Shown: piece by piece, positions 9,546 through 17,614 of the stretch | How the letters are laid out: each line of letters opens with the position of its first letter | Position numbering within the stretch: position 1 is the first letter of the stretch | Source of the DNA: Streptomyces sp. Y2F8-2 | GTDB taxonomy: Bacteria; Actinomycetota; Actinomycetes; Streptomycetales; Streptomycetaceae | Assembly (NCBI RefSeq): GCF_014905555.1 | Contig: NZ_BNGS01000002.1 | Location: 682,001-746,000, forward strand | Length of the DNA stretch: 64,000 nucleotides | Direction: 5' to 3' | Program-made: the position numbers and the translations under genes | Notes under the pieces: model-generated | What the model was told of the DNA's origin: nothing | The model's database searches: none | What the model saw: only the letters and a program-made list of their open reading frames with translations

Positions 9546-9575
9546 GTTGTAGACCTGATCGTCCGTCAACGTCAA
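9546..9575 (-). promoter_or_regulatory. sigma-70-type promoter for the secreted-protein gene
   Basis: On the minus strand TTGACG (9575-9570), an 18-base spacer, then TACAAC (9551-9546). The predicted start near 9539 gives a ~300-base leader. The spacer 9242-9882 otherwise contains only the hairpin and the opposing promoter; short ORFs there lack coding bias. Confidence 0.55.
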
Positions 9576-9711
9576 TACGTCACACAGAAGTTGGAGTGCC
9601 GGGACTCGAGGGCGCAGGCCGCGGCCACCGCACCGGATGTGCCGGCGACTGCGCCGGTCACCGGGCCGATCACCGGCGCCACACAATCAACACGCTTCTG
9701 CCACAACTCCC

Positions 9712-9741
9712 TTGACCCTTGGATGTAACCCCCGGTAACTT
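9712..9741 (+). promoter_or_regulatory. sigma-70-type promoter for the DUF6230 gene
   Basis: TTGACC (9712-9717), an 18-base spacer, TAACTT (9736-9741). GTAAC occurs twice here (9725-9729 and 9735-9739), a possible factor site. The implied leader is ~135 bases. Confidence 0.45.
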
Positions 9742-9882
9742 CGTTGGTGGCCACTGCCGCAACCACGAGCAAGCCCTTGCACACGCCGGGAGGTGCGAGG
9801 AGGCGTGCGCGGCAGCCGCTGTCCGCGCCAGGACACCGTGCCAGTGAAGCCCTACTCGCATTGACCATGCCCAGGAGCAGAC

Positions 9883-10566
9883 ATGGCCTCGTCCTCGGAC
9901 GCCACGGCGTCCCCCGGTTCCACCCCCGAGCCCCCGGAAAGCGGTTCCGCCGCCGAGGGGCCCTCCGCAAGACGCGGGCGGGTCCGCCTGCGCCGCGCCG
10001 CGGTGATGGCGGTGCCTGCCACCGCGATCGCCGCGGGACTTGCGATCATGACCGCCCAGGGAGCACTGGGCGTGCAGTTCGCGATCTCCGGCATGGCCTT
10101 CACGGTCACCGCCACCGACCTGAACGGCACCGGCTTCGAGCAGTTCGGCGGCCTCGACACGCTGGACAAGGACAACCCGCTGAGAGAGACCGTCGGTGAC
10201 GAGGTGGCGGTCGTCACCTCCGTGATCAAGAACGCGACGCTCACCAAGCTGTGCCAGAGCGTCGACCTCGGCGGCTCCTATCTGAAGATCACCGCGGGCG
10301 GCGGCAAGGACAAGGTCGTCGCCAGCGATCTGACCACCGACTCGACCCAGCTGACCGGCGACGCCGACTTCACCAACATCGAGATCGGCAACGACGCCGG
10401 CACGCTGAACAAGGCAGGGGTGAAGGGCCCCCACGGTGTCTTCAGCCAGCAGTCCGACACCGTGCACATCGCCAACCTGCGGCAGACCAACTACGCCACC
10501 ACGGCGGGCACCTTCAAGCTCCCGGGGCTCAAGCTCAGCTTCAGCGACTCGGACTGCCCCTCATGA
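9883..10566 (+). CDS. DUF6230 family secreted/membrane-anchored protein
   Basis: 227 residues. A Ser/Pro-rich cytosolic N terminus and an RRGRVRLRRAAVMA patch precede one hydrophobic segment (~40-65), after which a beta-rich extracytoplasmic domain follows (FAISGMAFTVTATDLNGTGFEQFG ... GTFKLPGLKLSF). Streptomyces genomes often label such proteins cholesterol esterase, but no catalytic triad is visible and I do not support that. AGGAG precedes ATG 9883. It overlaps the DUF6114 gene by ATGA, a recurrent pair in streptomycetes, so the two products probably form a membrane complex. Function unknown. Confidence 0.8.
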   Translation: MASSSDATASPGSTPEPPESGSAAEGPSARRGRVRLRRAAVMAVPATAIAAGLAIMTAQGALGVQFAISGMAFTVTATDLNGTGFEQFGGLDTLDKDNPLRETVGDEVAVVTSVIKNATLTKLCQSVDLGGSYLKITAGGGKDKVVASDLTTDSTQLTGDADFTNIEIGNDAGTLNKAGVKGPHGVFSQQSDTVHIANLRQTNYATTAGTFKLPGLKLSFSDSDCPS

Positions 10567-10982
10567 CGAGGGGACCGAGGGCCGCCTTCCGGCGGTGGCG
10601 GGCGAACCGGCCCTTCTGGGGCGGGCTGCTGCTCGCCCTGGGCGGGGCGGAGATCCTCCTCACCGAGAAGGCGTCGCTGAAGGTGGTCATGCACATCGGC
10701 ATGCAGGGCGTCGCGGGGTATCTGCTGCCGACCGTGATGGTGCTGTGCGGTCTGCTGGTCCTCTTCAACCCCACCCAGCGCCTGTTCTACTCGCTCATCG
10801 GCATCCTGACGTCGCTGGGCACCTGGCTCACGTCCAACCTGGGCGGCTTCCTGATCGGCCTGCTGCTGGGCGCGCTGGGCAGCTGTCTGGCCTTCGGCTG
10901 GCTGCCGGACCAGGAGCCGCGCCGGGGCGTGCTGCGCCGCCGTCGCGATCGGGCCCGCACCGCCGACTCGGCCGCGTCCTGA
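10563..10982 (+). CDS. DUF6114 family integral membrane protein
   Basis: 139 residues. RRWRANRPFWGGLLLALGGAEIL is the typical start, followed by four hydrophobic segments (about 18-32, 42-65, 72-86 and 91-112) and a basic cytosolic tail rich in arginine. The start ATG overlaps the stop of the DUF6230 gene, so the two are translationally coupled. Family function unknown; the fixed pairing implies a shared role at the membrane. Confidence 0.82.
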   Translation: MTRGPRAAFRRWRANRPFWGGLLLALGGAEILLTEKASLKVVMHIGMQGVAGYLLPTVMVLCGLLVLFNPTQRLFYSLIGILTSLGTWLTSNLGGFLIGLLLGALGSCLAFGWLPDQEPRRGVLRRRRDRARTADSAAS

Positions 10983-11098
10983 CCCCTCGTGCCCCTCGGC
11001 GGGCCGGCGATCGCCCCGACCCCACACCAACGGGGCTCCCCTCCGGATCCCGCCCGCCGAGGCCGTACCACGGGCCGGCGTCCCCGCACGGCCGCCGG

Positions 11099-11902
11099 TC
11101 AGCGTTCCCGCTGCCTCGCGGTCACCGTGAAGCGCGCGCCGTCCGGGTCGGCCAGCACCGCCTCGCCGGTGCCCTCCTCCCACTGCAGCACGGACCCGCC
11201 GTGCGCGCGGGCCGCAAGGACGCAGGCGGTGACGTCGTCGACCGTGAAGTGGATCTGCCAGTGCGGGCGGATCGTGGGATCGGGCGCCGCCTCCACCGCC
11301 CCCGAGTGGATCCGCGCGATCACCGCTCCGCTGCTGCGCAGCACGACCTCGTCGCCGTCGTAGTGCACCTCGCAGCAGCCGGGGCGCGCGGCGGCCCACT
11401 CCAGGACCTCGCCGTAGAAGATGGCGGCGTCGAAGGCGTCGCGCGTGTGCAGCCTTATGAAGGTGGGCGCGGCGGCGCGCCACTCCTCCCAGTCCGTGAT
11501 GAGCGGACCCTCCCAGATGCCGAACACGGCCCCGTCGCGGTCCGCGAGCAGGGCCGCTCGGCCCGGCGGGAGCGCGAGCGGTCCCACGGCCGTCGTCCCG
11601 CCGCGCTCCCGGCAGCGGGCCGCGGCGTCGTCGGCGCTGTCGACCGCGAAGTACACGGTCCAGGCCACGGCCATCTGCCACATCGAGGCGACGGCGGCGA
11701 TCCCGGCGACGGGCACCCCGTCCGCGAGCGCCACGCGGAACCGGTCGCCGAGGCTGTTGGGCCGCCATTTCCAGCCCAGGACGGCCTGGTAGAACTCCTC
11801 CGCGCCCTCCAGGTCGCGGGTGGCCAGACTCACCCAGCACGGTGCGCCGAACACCGCGTGACTGGTTACTTCCCCCTTGCCACGTGTCTCGTTCTTCTCC
11901 AT
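11099..11902 (-). CDS. VOC superfamily protein with two glyoxalase-type domains
   Basis: 267 residues made of two vicinal-oxygen-chelate modules: GAPCWVSLATRDLEGAEEFY (residues ~19-38) to GAVFGIWEG, and FIRLHTRDAFDAAIFYGEVLEW to LADPDGARFTVT. Tandem VOC proteins of this layout (often 27 kDa antigen-like) occur in actinomycetes, bind metals or small hydrophobic compounds, and have diverse or unknown functions. ATG 11902 follows GGGCGG. An alternative GTG at 11929 with AAGGCGGAG would add nine residues. It is transcribed alone, convergent to DUF6114. Confidence 0.8.
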   Translation of the reverse strand: MEKNETRGKGEVTSHAVFGAPCWVSLATRDLEGAEEFYQAVLGWKWRPNSLGDRFRVALADGVPVAGIAAVASMWQMAVAWTVYFAVDSADDAAARCRERGGTTAVGPLALPPGRAALLADRDGAVFGIWEGPLITDWEEWRAAAPTFIRLHTRDAFDAAIFYGEVLEWAAARPGCCEVHYDGDEVVLRSSGAVIARIHSGAVEAAPDPTIRPHWQIHFTVDDVTACVLAARAHGGSVLQWEEGTGEAVLADPDGARFTVTARQRER

Positions 11903-12058
11903 GACCACACCGCCCGGTACGTTTTCCACGACTCCGCCTTCGGGGCGCCTGAGCCCGGCGCCGGGCACCTCCTGCGTCGTTCGCTCAGGGCCTCCGGGTA
12001 CCCCGATCGCACCCTTGCAAGGATGCGCCACCGAACGCCGGGTTTCATCCCGAGCCGG

Positions 12059-12090
12059 GGCGCCTGAGGCCCGGAACGGCCTCAGGCGCC
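12059..12090 (-). terminator. hairpin overlapping the end of the 12082-12588 gene
   Basis: Perfect 12-base arms (12059-12070 and 12079-12090) with an 8-base loop. The right arm includes the stop codon of the minus-strand gene. GGGGCGCCTGAG, the start of this hairpin, recurs at ~11944 and ~12597. Confidence 0.7.
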
Positions 12091-12588
12091 CACACCCAGC
12101 GACCAGTGCGGGGTGCTGCCGGCCAGGCGGCAGGCGAGGAAGTACAGCGGTATGGGCGGCGTATACGGAGAGTCACCGTCGGGTCGGTGGATCAGCCGGG
12201 GCCGGCCGGGGCGAGGGCCGCTCCAGGAGGGGTCACGGCGGCGTGCGTCCGCAGCCGCGCCCGGCCCCACGCGCGCGTCGACGGCGTAGCTCGTCGTCGG
12301 CGGCCAGGTGACTCCTATGTCGGAGCCCGCGGGAACGATCCACCACCAGCGCAGGTCGTCGGCGAAGACGCAGCCTACGCGGGGCAGGCCTTTCATGATC
12401 CGTTCGCCGTGGGCCCCGGGGATGCCCACGGCGTCGTACCCGAGGGGTGCGGTCAGCTCCCTGGGGACGGGCAGGCGGTCGGGCGGCTCGGGCGGGAGGG
12501 ACATCTGCGGGGACGAGGAAGGAACCGGACGGGACAGCGGGTCGAAGACGGGCGGTCGTTCCATGCGATGTGGATCCTTGTTGATCAT
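12082..12588 (-). CDS. conserved hypothetical protein of the whiJ-like cluster
   Basis: 168 residues. Proline-rich N terminus, then a folded core LGYDAVGIPGAHGERIMKGLPRVGCVFADDLRWWWIVPAGSDIGVTWPPTTSYAVDARV split by basic low-complexity sequence, with a final IPLYFLACRLAG. No known domain is recognised. Start ATG 12588 has GGAGG 5 bases upstream. Small proteins of this kind accompany HTH/DUF397/ATPase sets in Streptomyces, where the ATPase and HTH partners regulate development. It sits downstream of the anti-sigma-type ATPase on the same strand. Confidence 0.65.
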   Translation of the reverse strand: MINKDPHRMERPPVFDPLSRPVPSSSPQMSLPPEPPDRLPVPRELTAPLGYDAVGIPGAHGERIMKGLPRVGCVFADDLRWWWIVPAGSDIGVTWPPTTSYAVDARVGPGAAADARRRDPSWSGPRPGRPRLIHRPDGDSPYTPPIPLYFLACRLAGSTPHWSLGVGA

Positions 12589-12670
12589 TTGCCTCCGGGG
12601 CGCCTGAGCCGGTGCCGGGAGGCCGACCGTGCTCAGCCCGCCTTCGCCGGGCCTCCGCGCGATCGACCTC

Positions 12671-13213
12671 TCAGCACCGGCGCGCCCCGTCGGCTTGGGC
12701 GGCCGGGTGGGGGTCGGGCCTGAGGGTGTGCTGGTGCGGGAGCGGGTCGGTGGCGACGGTCTCGCCGGGTTCCGGTGCCAGGTCGGCCCAGACGATGCGG
12801 CCGGAGCCGTCCGGGGCGTCCCGCACGCCCCAGCCGCCGCTGAGCATGCCGACCAGCATCAGCCCGCGGCCGCCCTGGTCGTCCGGCCCGGGCCGGCGCC
12901 GGGTCGGGAGCGTGCCGCCGCGGTTCTCGTCCTCGACCTCGATGCGCAGCCGGTGGCCGTCGGTGAGGATCCGGCAGACGATCCGGTCGCCGGCACTGTG
13001 CTTGACCGCATTGGTGACCAGCTCGGAGGTCACCAGCACGGCGTCGTCGGTCGTGCGGTCCCCGGTGCCCCAGCGGCCGAGCAGCCGCCGGACGCTTGTG
13101 CGGGCCAGGCCTACGGCGGCGGGGACCGCCGGGAGGTCGAAGACACCGGTTCTCGGTTGTGCCGCGCCCGCGGGCAGGCGGCCCACGGACTGGGGGAGGG
13201 AGGGCGGAGCCAT
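12671..13213 (-). CDS. RsbW/SpoIIAB-like ATP-binding protein (anti-sigma type)
   Basis: 180 residues with the GHKL ATPase fold of serine kinase anti-sigma factors: VLVTSELVTNAVKHSAGDRIVCRI contains the N box (E, N), VEDENRGG the first glycine box and GRGLMLVGMLSGGWGV the second. ATG 13213 was chosen because the fold starts soon after; AAAGG lies upstream. Proteins like this form abaA/whiJ-type sets with an XRE regulator and DUF397 protein, encoded here divergently. Many lack sigma-factor partners and their targets are unknown. Confidence 0.87.
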   Translation of the reverse strand: MAPPSLPQSVGRLPAGAAQPRTGVFDLPAVPAAVGLARTSVRRLLGRWGTGDRTTDDAVLVTSELVTNAVKHSAGDRIVCRILTDGHRLRIEVEDENRGGTLPTRRRPGPDDQGGRGLMLVGMLSGGWGVRDAPDGSGRIVWADLAPEPGETVATDPLPHQHTLRPDPHPAAQADGARRC

Positions 13214-13407
13214 CGCCGTTCGCCTTTCGTCTGCCTGGGGACCTTGCCGGTACCCACCGCCTTCCGGCCACGGCGCGATCCGCACCTCGCGCCGCAGGCG
13301 CCGAAGCAGCCCCGTCTCCCCCAACTGAGCTGTTCGACCCCATGGTTCACCGTCTTCGGGCGGTATGAACACTGTGGCATCCGGCAACAACGCCCCGCAA
13401 CCGGCAA

Positions 13408-13437
13408 GTTGAAAATTGCAATTCGTGAGGTGCATCC
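13408..13437 (+). promoter_or_regulatory. AT-rich promoter region of the whiJ-like regulator
   Basis: TTGAAA (13408-13413) and CATCCT (13432-13437) with an 18-base spacer. The perfect palindrome AATTGCAATT (13413-13422) overlaps the spacer and is a candidate autoregulatory site in an otherwise GC-rich divergent spacer. Confidence 0.4.
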
Positions 13438-13499
13438 TGCTCCGGTCGGCGGAAGATCGTGACAGACTGCGACCGTGCATCCCGTGCGAGGGGGTAGGC

Positions 13500-14375
13500 G
13501 TGACCGCGGAAACCGACTGGGGCGGCGCCCCCACCGTGCTGCGCATGATCCTCGGTCGGCAGTTGGAAGAGCTGCGCACACGGGCCGGTCTGACGTACGA
13601 GCAGGCCGCCGAGGCGATCGGGGTCAGCCACTCCACGATCCGCCGCATGGAGGCCGCCAAGGTGGCCCGGCTGCGGATCGCGGACGTCGAGAAACTGCTG
13701 CAGACGTACGGCGTCACGGACCAGCAGGAGATCGACACGTTCCTGAAGTCGGTCCGCGAGGCCAACAAGCGCGGCTGGTGGCACACCTACCGCGATGTGC
13801 TGCCCGACTGGTTCGCCGCGTACCTCAGCCTGGAGCAGGCGGCCCTGCAGATCCGCGCGTACGAGGCCGAGTTCGTGCCCGGCCTGCTCCAGACGGAGGA
13901 CTACGCGCGCGCCCTGCTGAGCGCCGGCAACCCGCACGCCCCCACCGAGGCGACCGAGCGCCGGGTGGCACTGCGCATGCGGCGCCAGGAACTGCTGTCG
14001 CGGCCCTCGCCGCCGCGCGTGTGGGTGGTGATGGACGAGACGGTGCTGCGCTGGCCGGTCGGCGGCCCGAAGGTGATGCGCGCCCAGATCGACCATCTGA
14101 TCGCGATGAACGCCCTCCCCCATGTCACCTTGCAGGTCATGCCGTTCGGCAACGGCCCGCACCCGGCCATGCGCGCCGGTGCGTTCCACCTCTTCCGGTT
14201 CCGGGCGCCCGAGCTGCCGGACATCGTCTATCTGAGCGGTCTGGTGGGCGCCGTCTACCTGGACAAGGCGGACGACGTCGTGGTCTACCGCGAGGCCCTG
14301 GACCGGTTGGGCGCACAGTCCGCGCCCGCGAAGAAGACCGAGGCCGTCCTCGGCGCGATCCGCAAGGAGTTGTGA
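13500..14375 (+). CDS. XRE-family regulator of the WhiJ/AbaA type
   Basis: 291 residues. HTH at about residues 17-75 (RQLEELRTRAGLTYEQAAEAIGVSHSTIRRMEAAKVARL), then the DUF5753 ligand-like domain starting around ANKRGWWHTYRDVLPDWFAAYLSLEQAA and including EFVPGLLQTEDYARAL and VWVVMDETVLRWPVGG. This architecture is typical of Streptomyces developmental regulators that pair with a DUF397 protein. GTG 13500 follows GAGGGG; an upstream ATG at 13416 lacks an SD. The DUF397 gene starts three bases after its stop, so the pair is coupled. In WhiJ-like systems the small partner is thought to relieve DNA binding. Confidence 0.88.
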   Translation: MTAETDWGGAPTVLRMILGRQLEELRTRAGLTYEQAAEAIGVSHSTIRRMEAAKVARLRIADVEKLLQTYGVTDQQEIDTFLKSVREANKRGWWHTYRDVLPDWFAAYLSLEQAALQIRAYEAEFVPGLLQTEDYARALLSAGNPHAPTEATERRVALRMRRQELLSRPSPPRVWVVMDETVLRWPVGGPKVMRAQIDHLIAMNALPHVTLQVMPFGNGPHPAMRAGAFHLFRFRAPELPDIVYLSGLVGAVYLDKADDVVVYREALDRLGAQSAPAKKTEAVLGAIRKEL

Positions 14376-14378
14376 AAA

Positions 14379-14615
14379 GTGCAGGACCCGATACGCACCT
14401 GTATGCCGTCCCACGCCCTCGGCGCCCGCGGCTGGTCCAAGCCCTGGAGCGACGACGCGGGCGGCGCCTGCGTGGAGGCGAAGAAACTGGCCGACGGCAG
14501 CGTGGCCCTGCGGCAGTCCACGGACCCCGACGGCCCGGCGCTGGTGCTCAGCCGCACCGAGATGGCGGGCTTCCTGGCGAGCGTGAAGGCGGGCGAGGCC
14601 GACTTCCTGCTGTGA
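14379..14615 (+). CDS. DUF397 small protein
   Basis: 78 residues. GWSKPWSDDAGGACVEAKKLADGSVALRQSTDPDGPALVLSRTEMAGFLASVKAGEADFLL is the complete DUF397 domain (aromatic-S start, CVE strand, D-S/D-P-D-G turn, FLA..K..EFD end). GTG 14379 with AAGGAGT at 14364-14370. It is the cognate partner of the preceding regulator, three bases apart. Confidence 0.92.
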   Translation: MQDPIRTCMPSHALGARGWSKPWSDDAGGACVEAKKLADGSVALRQSTDPDGPALVLSRTEMAGFLASVKAGEADFLL

Positions 14616-14705
14616 CGCGCGGCCGCCCGCCGCTGCCGATCCTCTTTTATCTCTGCGCCCTGTGTGTCTGTCTCTGCGACCTCAGCAGAGCCTTCCTCTC
14701 CACCC

Positions 14706-14761
14706 ATGACCGAGACCCCACGACCGAGACCCCACGACCAAGACCCCACGACCGAGACTTG
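14706..14761. repeat. 14-bp tandem repeat, four copies
   Basis: The unit ACGACCGAGACCCC is repeated from 14706 to about 14758, with small changes in copies 1, 3 and 4. It fills the leader between the DUF397 gene and the methyltransferase start. The stretch 14640-14705 before it is pyrimidine-rich. Confidence 0.85.
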
Positions 14762-14776
14762 GAACAGGAGACGGCG

Positions 14777-15592
14777 TTGCCCGACAACGGATGGCCGGCC
14801 GACCGCATCGACACCGAGAGCGCGCACTCGGCGCGCATCTACGACTACATCCTGGGCGGCAAGGACTACTACCCCGCCGACAAGGAGGCGGGCGACGCCA
14901 TGGCACGGGAGTGGCCCGCCCTGCCCATCCACATGCGTGCCAACCGGGACTGGATGAACCGGGCGGTGCGCTGGCTCGCCGAGGAGGCGGGCATACGCCA
15001 GTTCCTGGACATCGGCACCGGCATCCCCACCTCCCCCAACCTGCACGAGATCGCCCAGTCGGTGGCGCCCCAGTCGCGGGTGGTGTACGTCGACAACGAT
15101 CCCATCGTGCTCACCCTGTCCCAGGGGCTGCTGGCCAGCGCGCCGGAGGGGAAGACGTCGTACATCGAGGCCGACTTCCGCGACCCCGAGGCGATCCTGG
15201 GCGCCCCCGAGTTCCGGGAGACCCTTGATCTCGGCAGGCCGGTCGCCCTCACGGTCATCGCGATCGTCCACTTCATCCTGGACGAGGACGACGCGGTGGG
15301 GATCGTACGGCGGCTGCTCGAACCGCTGCCGTCCGGAAGCTACCTGGCGATGACCATCGGGACCGCCGAGTTCGCGCCCGAGGAGGTGGGCCGGGTGGCA
15401 CGGGAGTACGCGGCCCGCAACATGCCGATGCGGCTGCGGACCATCGAGGAGGCCCACGAGTTCTTCGAGGGGCTTCAGTTGGTCGAGCCGGGGATCGTCC
15501 AGGTGCACAAGTGGCACCCGGACGGCACGGAGGAACAGGGCATTCGGGACGAGGACATCGCGATGTACGGGGCGATCGCCCGCAAGCCGTAG
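14777..15592 (+). CDS. SAM-dependent methyltransferase, SAV2177/DUF574 family
   Basis: 271 residues. HSARIYDYILGGKDYYPADKEAG is the family N-terminal signature; FLDIGTGIPTSPNLHEIAQ is motif I for SAM binding, VVYVDNDPIVL motif II, and VALTVIAIVHFILDEDD the central segment. TTG 14777 is chosen because AGGAG sits 6 bases upstream and no ATG or GTG fits the alignment. Such methyltransferases are numerous in Streptomyces, often beside whiJ-like sets; acceptors are unknown. It may be co-transcribed with the HTH-DUF397 pair, 161 bases downstream of DUF397. Confidence 0.88.
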   Translation: MPDNGWPADRIDTESAHSARIYDYILGGKDYYPADKEAGDAMAREWPALPIHMRANRDWMNRAVRWLAEEAGIRQFLDIGTGIPTSPNLHEIAQSVAPQSRVVYVDNDPIVLTLSQGLLASAPEGKTSYIEADFRDPEAILGAPEFRETLDLGRPVALTVIAIVHFILDEDDAVGIVRRLLEPLPSGSYLAMTIGTAEFAPEEVGRVAREYAARNMPMRLRTIEEAHEFFEGLQLVEPGIVQVHKWHPDGTEEQGIRDEDIAMYGAIARKP

Positions 15593-15810
15593 CCCATGGC
15601 CCAGCGCCCCCCGTCGAGCCGTAGCCCACGGCCCCGTGCTCCTCGTCGAGGCCGTGCGGCTACGACTCCACGAGCACGGCGAGGAGTTCGGCCGTCGTCG
15701 TCACGTCCGCCGTCAGGGGGCGGTCCTCGCGACGACGCGGGCGCCCGTCGCCCCGAAGGGCGCGGGCACCCGCGTCGACCCGTCCCGCGGTGGTGTCCGC
15801 GGCGTGGACG

Positions 15811-16773
15811 TCAGTCCAGGCCGACCGACTTCAGCCAGGCCTTGGCGACGTCGAGCGGGTCCTTCTTCTGGAGCTGCACCTGGGTGTCCATATCGAGCAG
15901 GGCCGCCGTGTCGAGCTTGGCCGAGACCGCGTTGAGCGCGTCGACGCCCTTCTGGTCGAGCCCGCTCTTGTAGACGAGCGGCTGCACGTTCTCGAACCCG
16001 AAGAGGTTCTTGGGGTCCTGAAGGACGACGAACTTCTCCTTGGTGATGGTCGGGTCCGTGGTGAAGATGTCGGCCGCCTGCACGGTGTTCTTCTTCAGCG
16101 CCGCCTGGGTGAGCGGGCCGCCCGCGTCCAGCGCTTTGAAGGACTTGAACTCCAGACCGTAGACGCTCTTCAGGCCGAGCAGGCCCTGCTGCCGGGTCTG
16201 GAACTCCGGCGAGGCGCCGATCACCAGGTCCTTGGCGACGTCCTTGAGGTCGGCGATGGAGGACTTCTCGGTGAGGTTGTACTTCTTCGCCGTGTCCTGG
16301 TTGACGGTGACGGAGTCCTTGTCCTGCGCGGGCGCCGGTTCCAGGAGCGTCAGCTTGGAGTCCAGCTTGGCGTTGATGGCGGCCGTGGTGGCGGCGACCG
16401 TCTTCGGGGCCGCGTTCTTGTCGAGGTAGGCCAGCAGCGCGCCGTTGTACTCGGGCAGGACGGTGATCGAGCCGTTCTTCAGCAGGCCGTACGTCGTCTC
16501 GCGGCTGCCGATGTTGGGCTTGTAGGTGACCTTGACGCCCTTGGCCTTCAGGGCCTCGCCGTAGACGTCGGCGAGCAGGATGCTCTCGGAGAAGTTGTTG
16601 GAGCCGACGACGACCGAGTCGCCGCTCGCCTTGCCGCCCTGGAGCGGGTTGTCGGACTTGGTGTCGGAGGACGAGGAACACCCCGCGAGCAGTGCCGCCG
16701 TGGCGGCGAGGGCGACGGTGGCCGCGCCGGGGAGTCTCCTGCTGGACGTGCTGGCGTTCGCTGTAGAAGTCAC
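15811..16773 (-). CDS. glycine betaine/choline-type ABC transporter substrate-binding lipoprotein (OpuCC/OsmF-like)
   Basis: 320 residues. Lipoprotein signal with lipobox LLAGC, then a type-II binding protein of the OpuAC family: VVVGSNNFSESILLADVYGEAL, the YKPNIGSRETTYGLLKNGSI segment, and VLPEYNGALLAYL. Such proteins deliver glycine betaine, choline or carnitine to the permease pair. GTG 16773 gives a normal signal peptide; the frame stays open upstream over a repetitive leader. Last gene of the ATPase-permease-permease-binding-protein operon, 172 bases after the second permease. That gap contains a microsatellite and a palindrome, so it may also have its own promoter or processing site. 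Confidence 0.9.
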   Translation of the reverse strand: MTSTANASTSSRRLPGAATVALAATAALLAGCSSSSDTKSDNPLQGGKASGDSVVVGSNNFSESILLADVYGEALKAKGVKVTYKPNIGSRETTYGLLKNGSITVLPEYNGALLAYLDKNAAPKTVAATTAAINAKLDSKLTLLEPAPAQDKDSVTVNQDTAKKYNLTEKSSIADLKDVAKDLVIGASPEFQTRQQGLLGLKSVYGLEFKSFKALDAGGPLTQAALKKNTVQAADIFTTDPTITKEKFVVLQDPKNLFGFENVQPLVYKSGLDQKGVDALNAVSAKLDTAALLDMDTQVQLQKKDPLDVAKAWLKSVGLD

Positions 16774-16808
16774 GGTTCCCGTTCCGGGCCGATGGGTTGG
16801 GGCTGGGC

Positions 16809-16838
16809 GTGCTGTGCTGTGTTGTGTTGTGTTGTGCT
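16809..16838. repeat. pentanucleotide microsatellite GTGYT x6
   Basis: Six perfect 5-bp units (GTGCT or GTGTT) run from 16809 to 16838, immediately followed by the inverted repeat GTGCGGT-GT-ACCGCAC (16840-16855). Both lie 36-82 bases upstream of the binding-protein start on the minus strand, where the leader reads as AACAC repeats. Confidence 0.85.
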
Positions 16839-16945
16839 GGTGCGGTGTACCGCACTCCACTGATCCAATCCAGCTCGTTCTCGGTCAGTCAAGAGCAGCC
16901 GGGTCACCGATCGGCCTCGATGAGCGGGCAGTTGCCGCGTGTCGT

Positions 16946-17614
16946 TCAGGCGCTCCTGCGCACTCCCGGCGACACCGCGGTCCGCGACACCGCCCAGAAC
17001 ACCGTGAGCGTGGCGAGCGCCAGCACGGCCACCAGGGTGGCCCCGCCCACGACCTTCTCGTAGTCCCGCTGGTAGAGCCCGTCCACGATGTAGCGGCCGA
17101 GGCCGCCGAGGCTGACGTACGCGGCGATCGTGGCCGTCGAGACGATCTGGATGGCCGCCGAGCGCAGACCGCTGAGGATCAGCGGCAGCGCCACGGGCAC
17201 CTCGACCTGGAACAGGATCCTGGGCTCGCTCATGCCCATGCCCCGCGCGGCGTCCACCGGTGAGGGGTCGACGGAGCGCACGGCCTCGTACGTGGTCACC
17301 AGGATCGGCGGCACGGCCAGCACCACCAGCGGGATCATGACCGGCAGCAGCCCGAGGCCGAGCAGCACGAACATCAGGACCAGCAGACCGAAGCTGGGCA
17401 GTGCGCGGGCGGCGGTGGCGACGAACGCGAGGACGTTGCCGCCGCGCCCGGTGTGGCCGGTGAGCAGACCCACCGGCAGCCCGATGGCGGCGGCGACGGC
17501 AAGGGCCGTCAGGGAGTACTGGACGTGTTCGAGCAGTCGTTGCGGAATGCCGTCGTAGCCGTGCCAGTGGGCGCTGTCGCTGAAGAACGCGTTGACGAAG
17601 TTGAGGACGTTCAC
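16946..17614 (-). CDS. OpuC-type ABC transporter permease
   Basis: 222 residues with about five or six transmembrane helices. The permease EAA loop is DAARGMGMSEPRILFQVEVPVALPLILSGL. Sequences such as TATIAAYVSLGGLGRYI match ProW/OpuCD-type permeases. GTG 17614 overlaps the upstream permease stop (GTGA). Together with its partner it forms the heterodimeric channel for compatible-solute uptake. Confidence 0.9.
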   Translation of the reverse strand: MNVLNFVNAFFSDSAHWHGYDGIPQRLLEHVQYSLTALAVAAAIGLPVGLLTGHTGRGGNVLAFVATAARALPSFGLLVLMFVLLGLGLLPVMIPLVVLAVPPILVTTYEAVRSVDPSPVDAARGMGMSEPRILFQVEVPVALPLILSGLRSAAIQIVSTATIAAYVSLGGLGRYIVDGLYQRDYEKVVGGATLVAVLALATLTVFWAVSRTAVSPGVRRSA

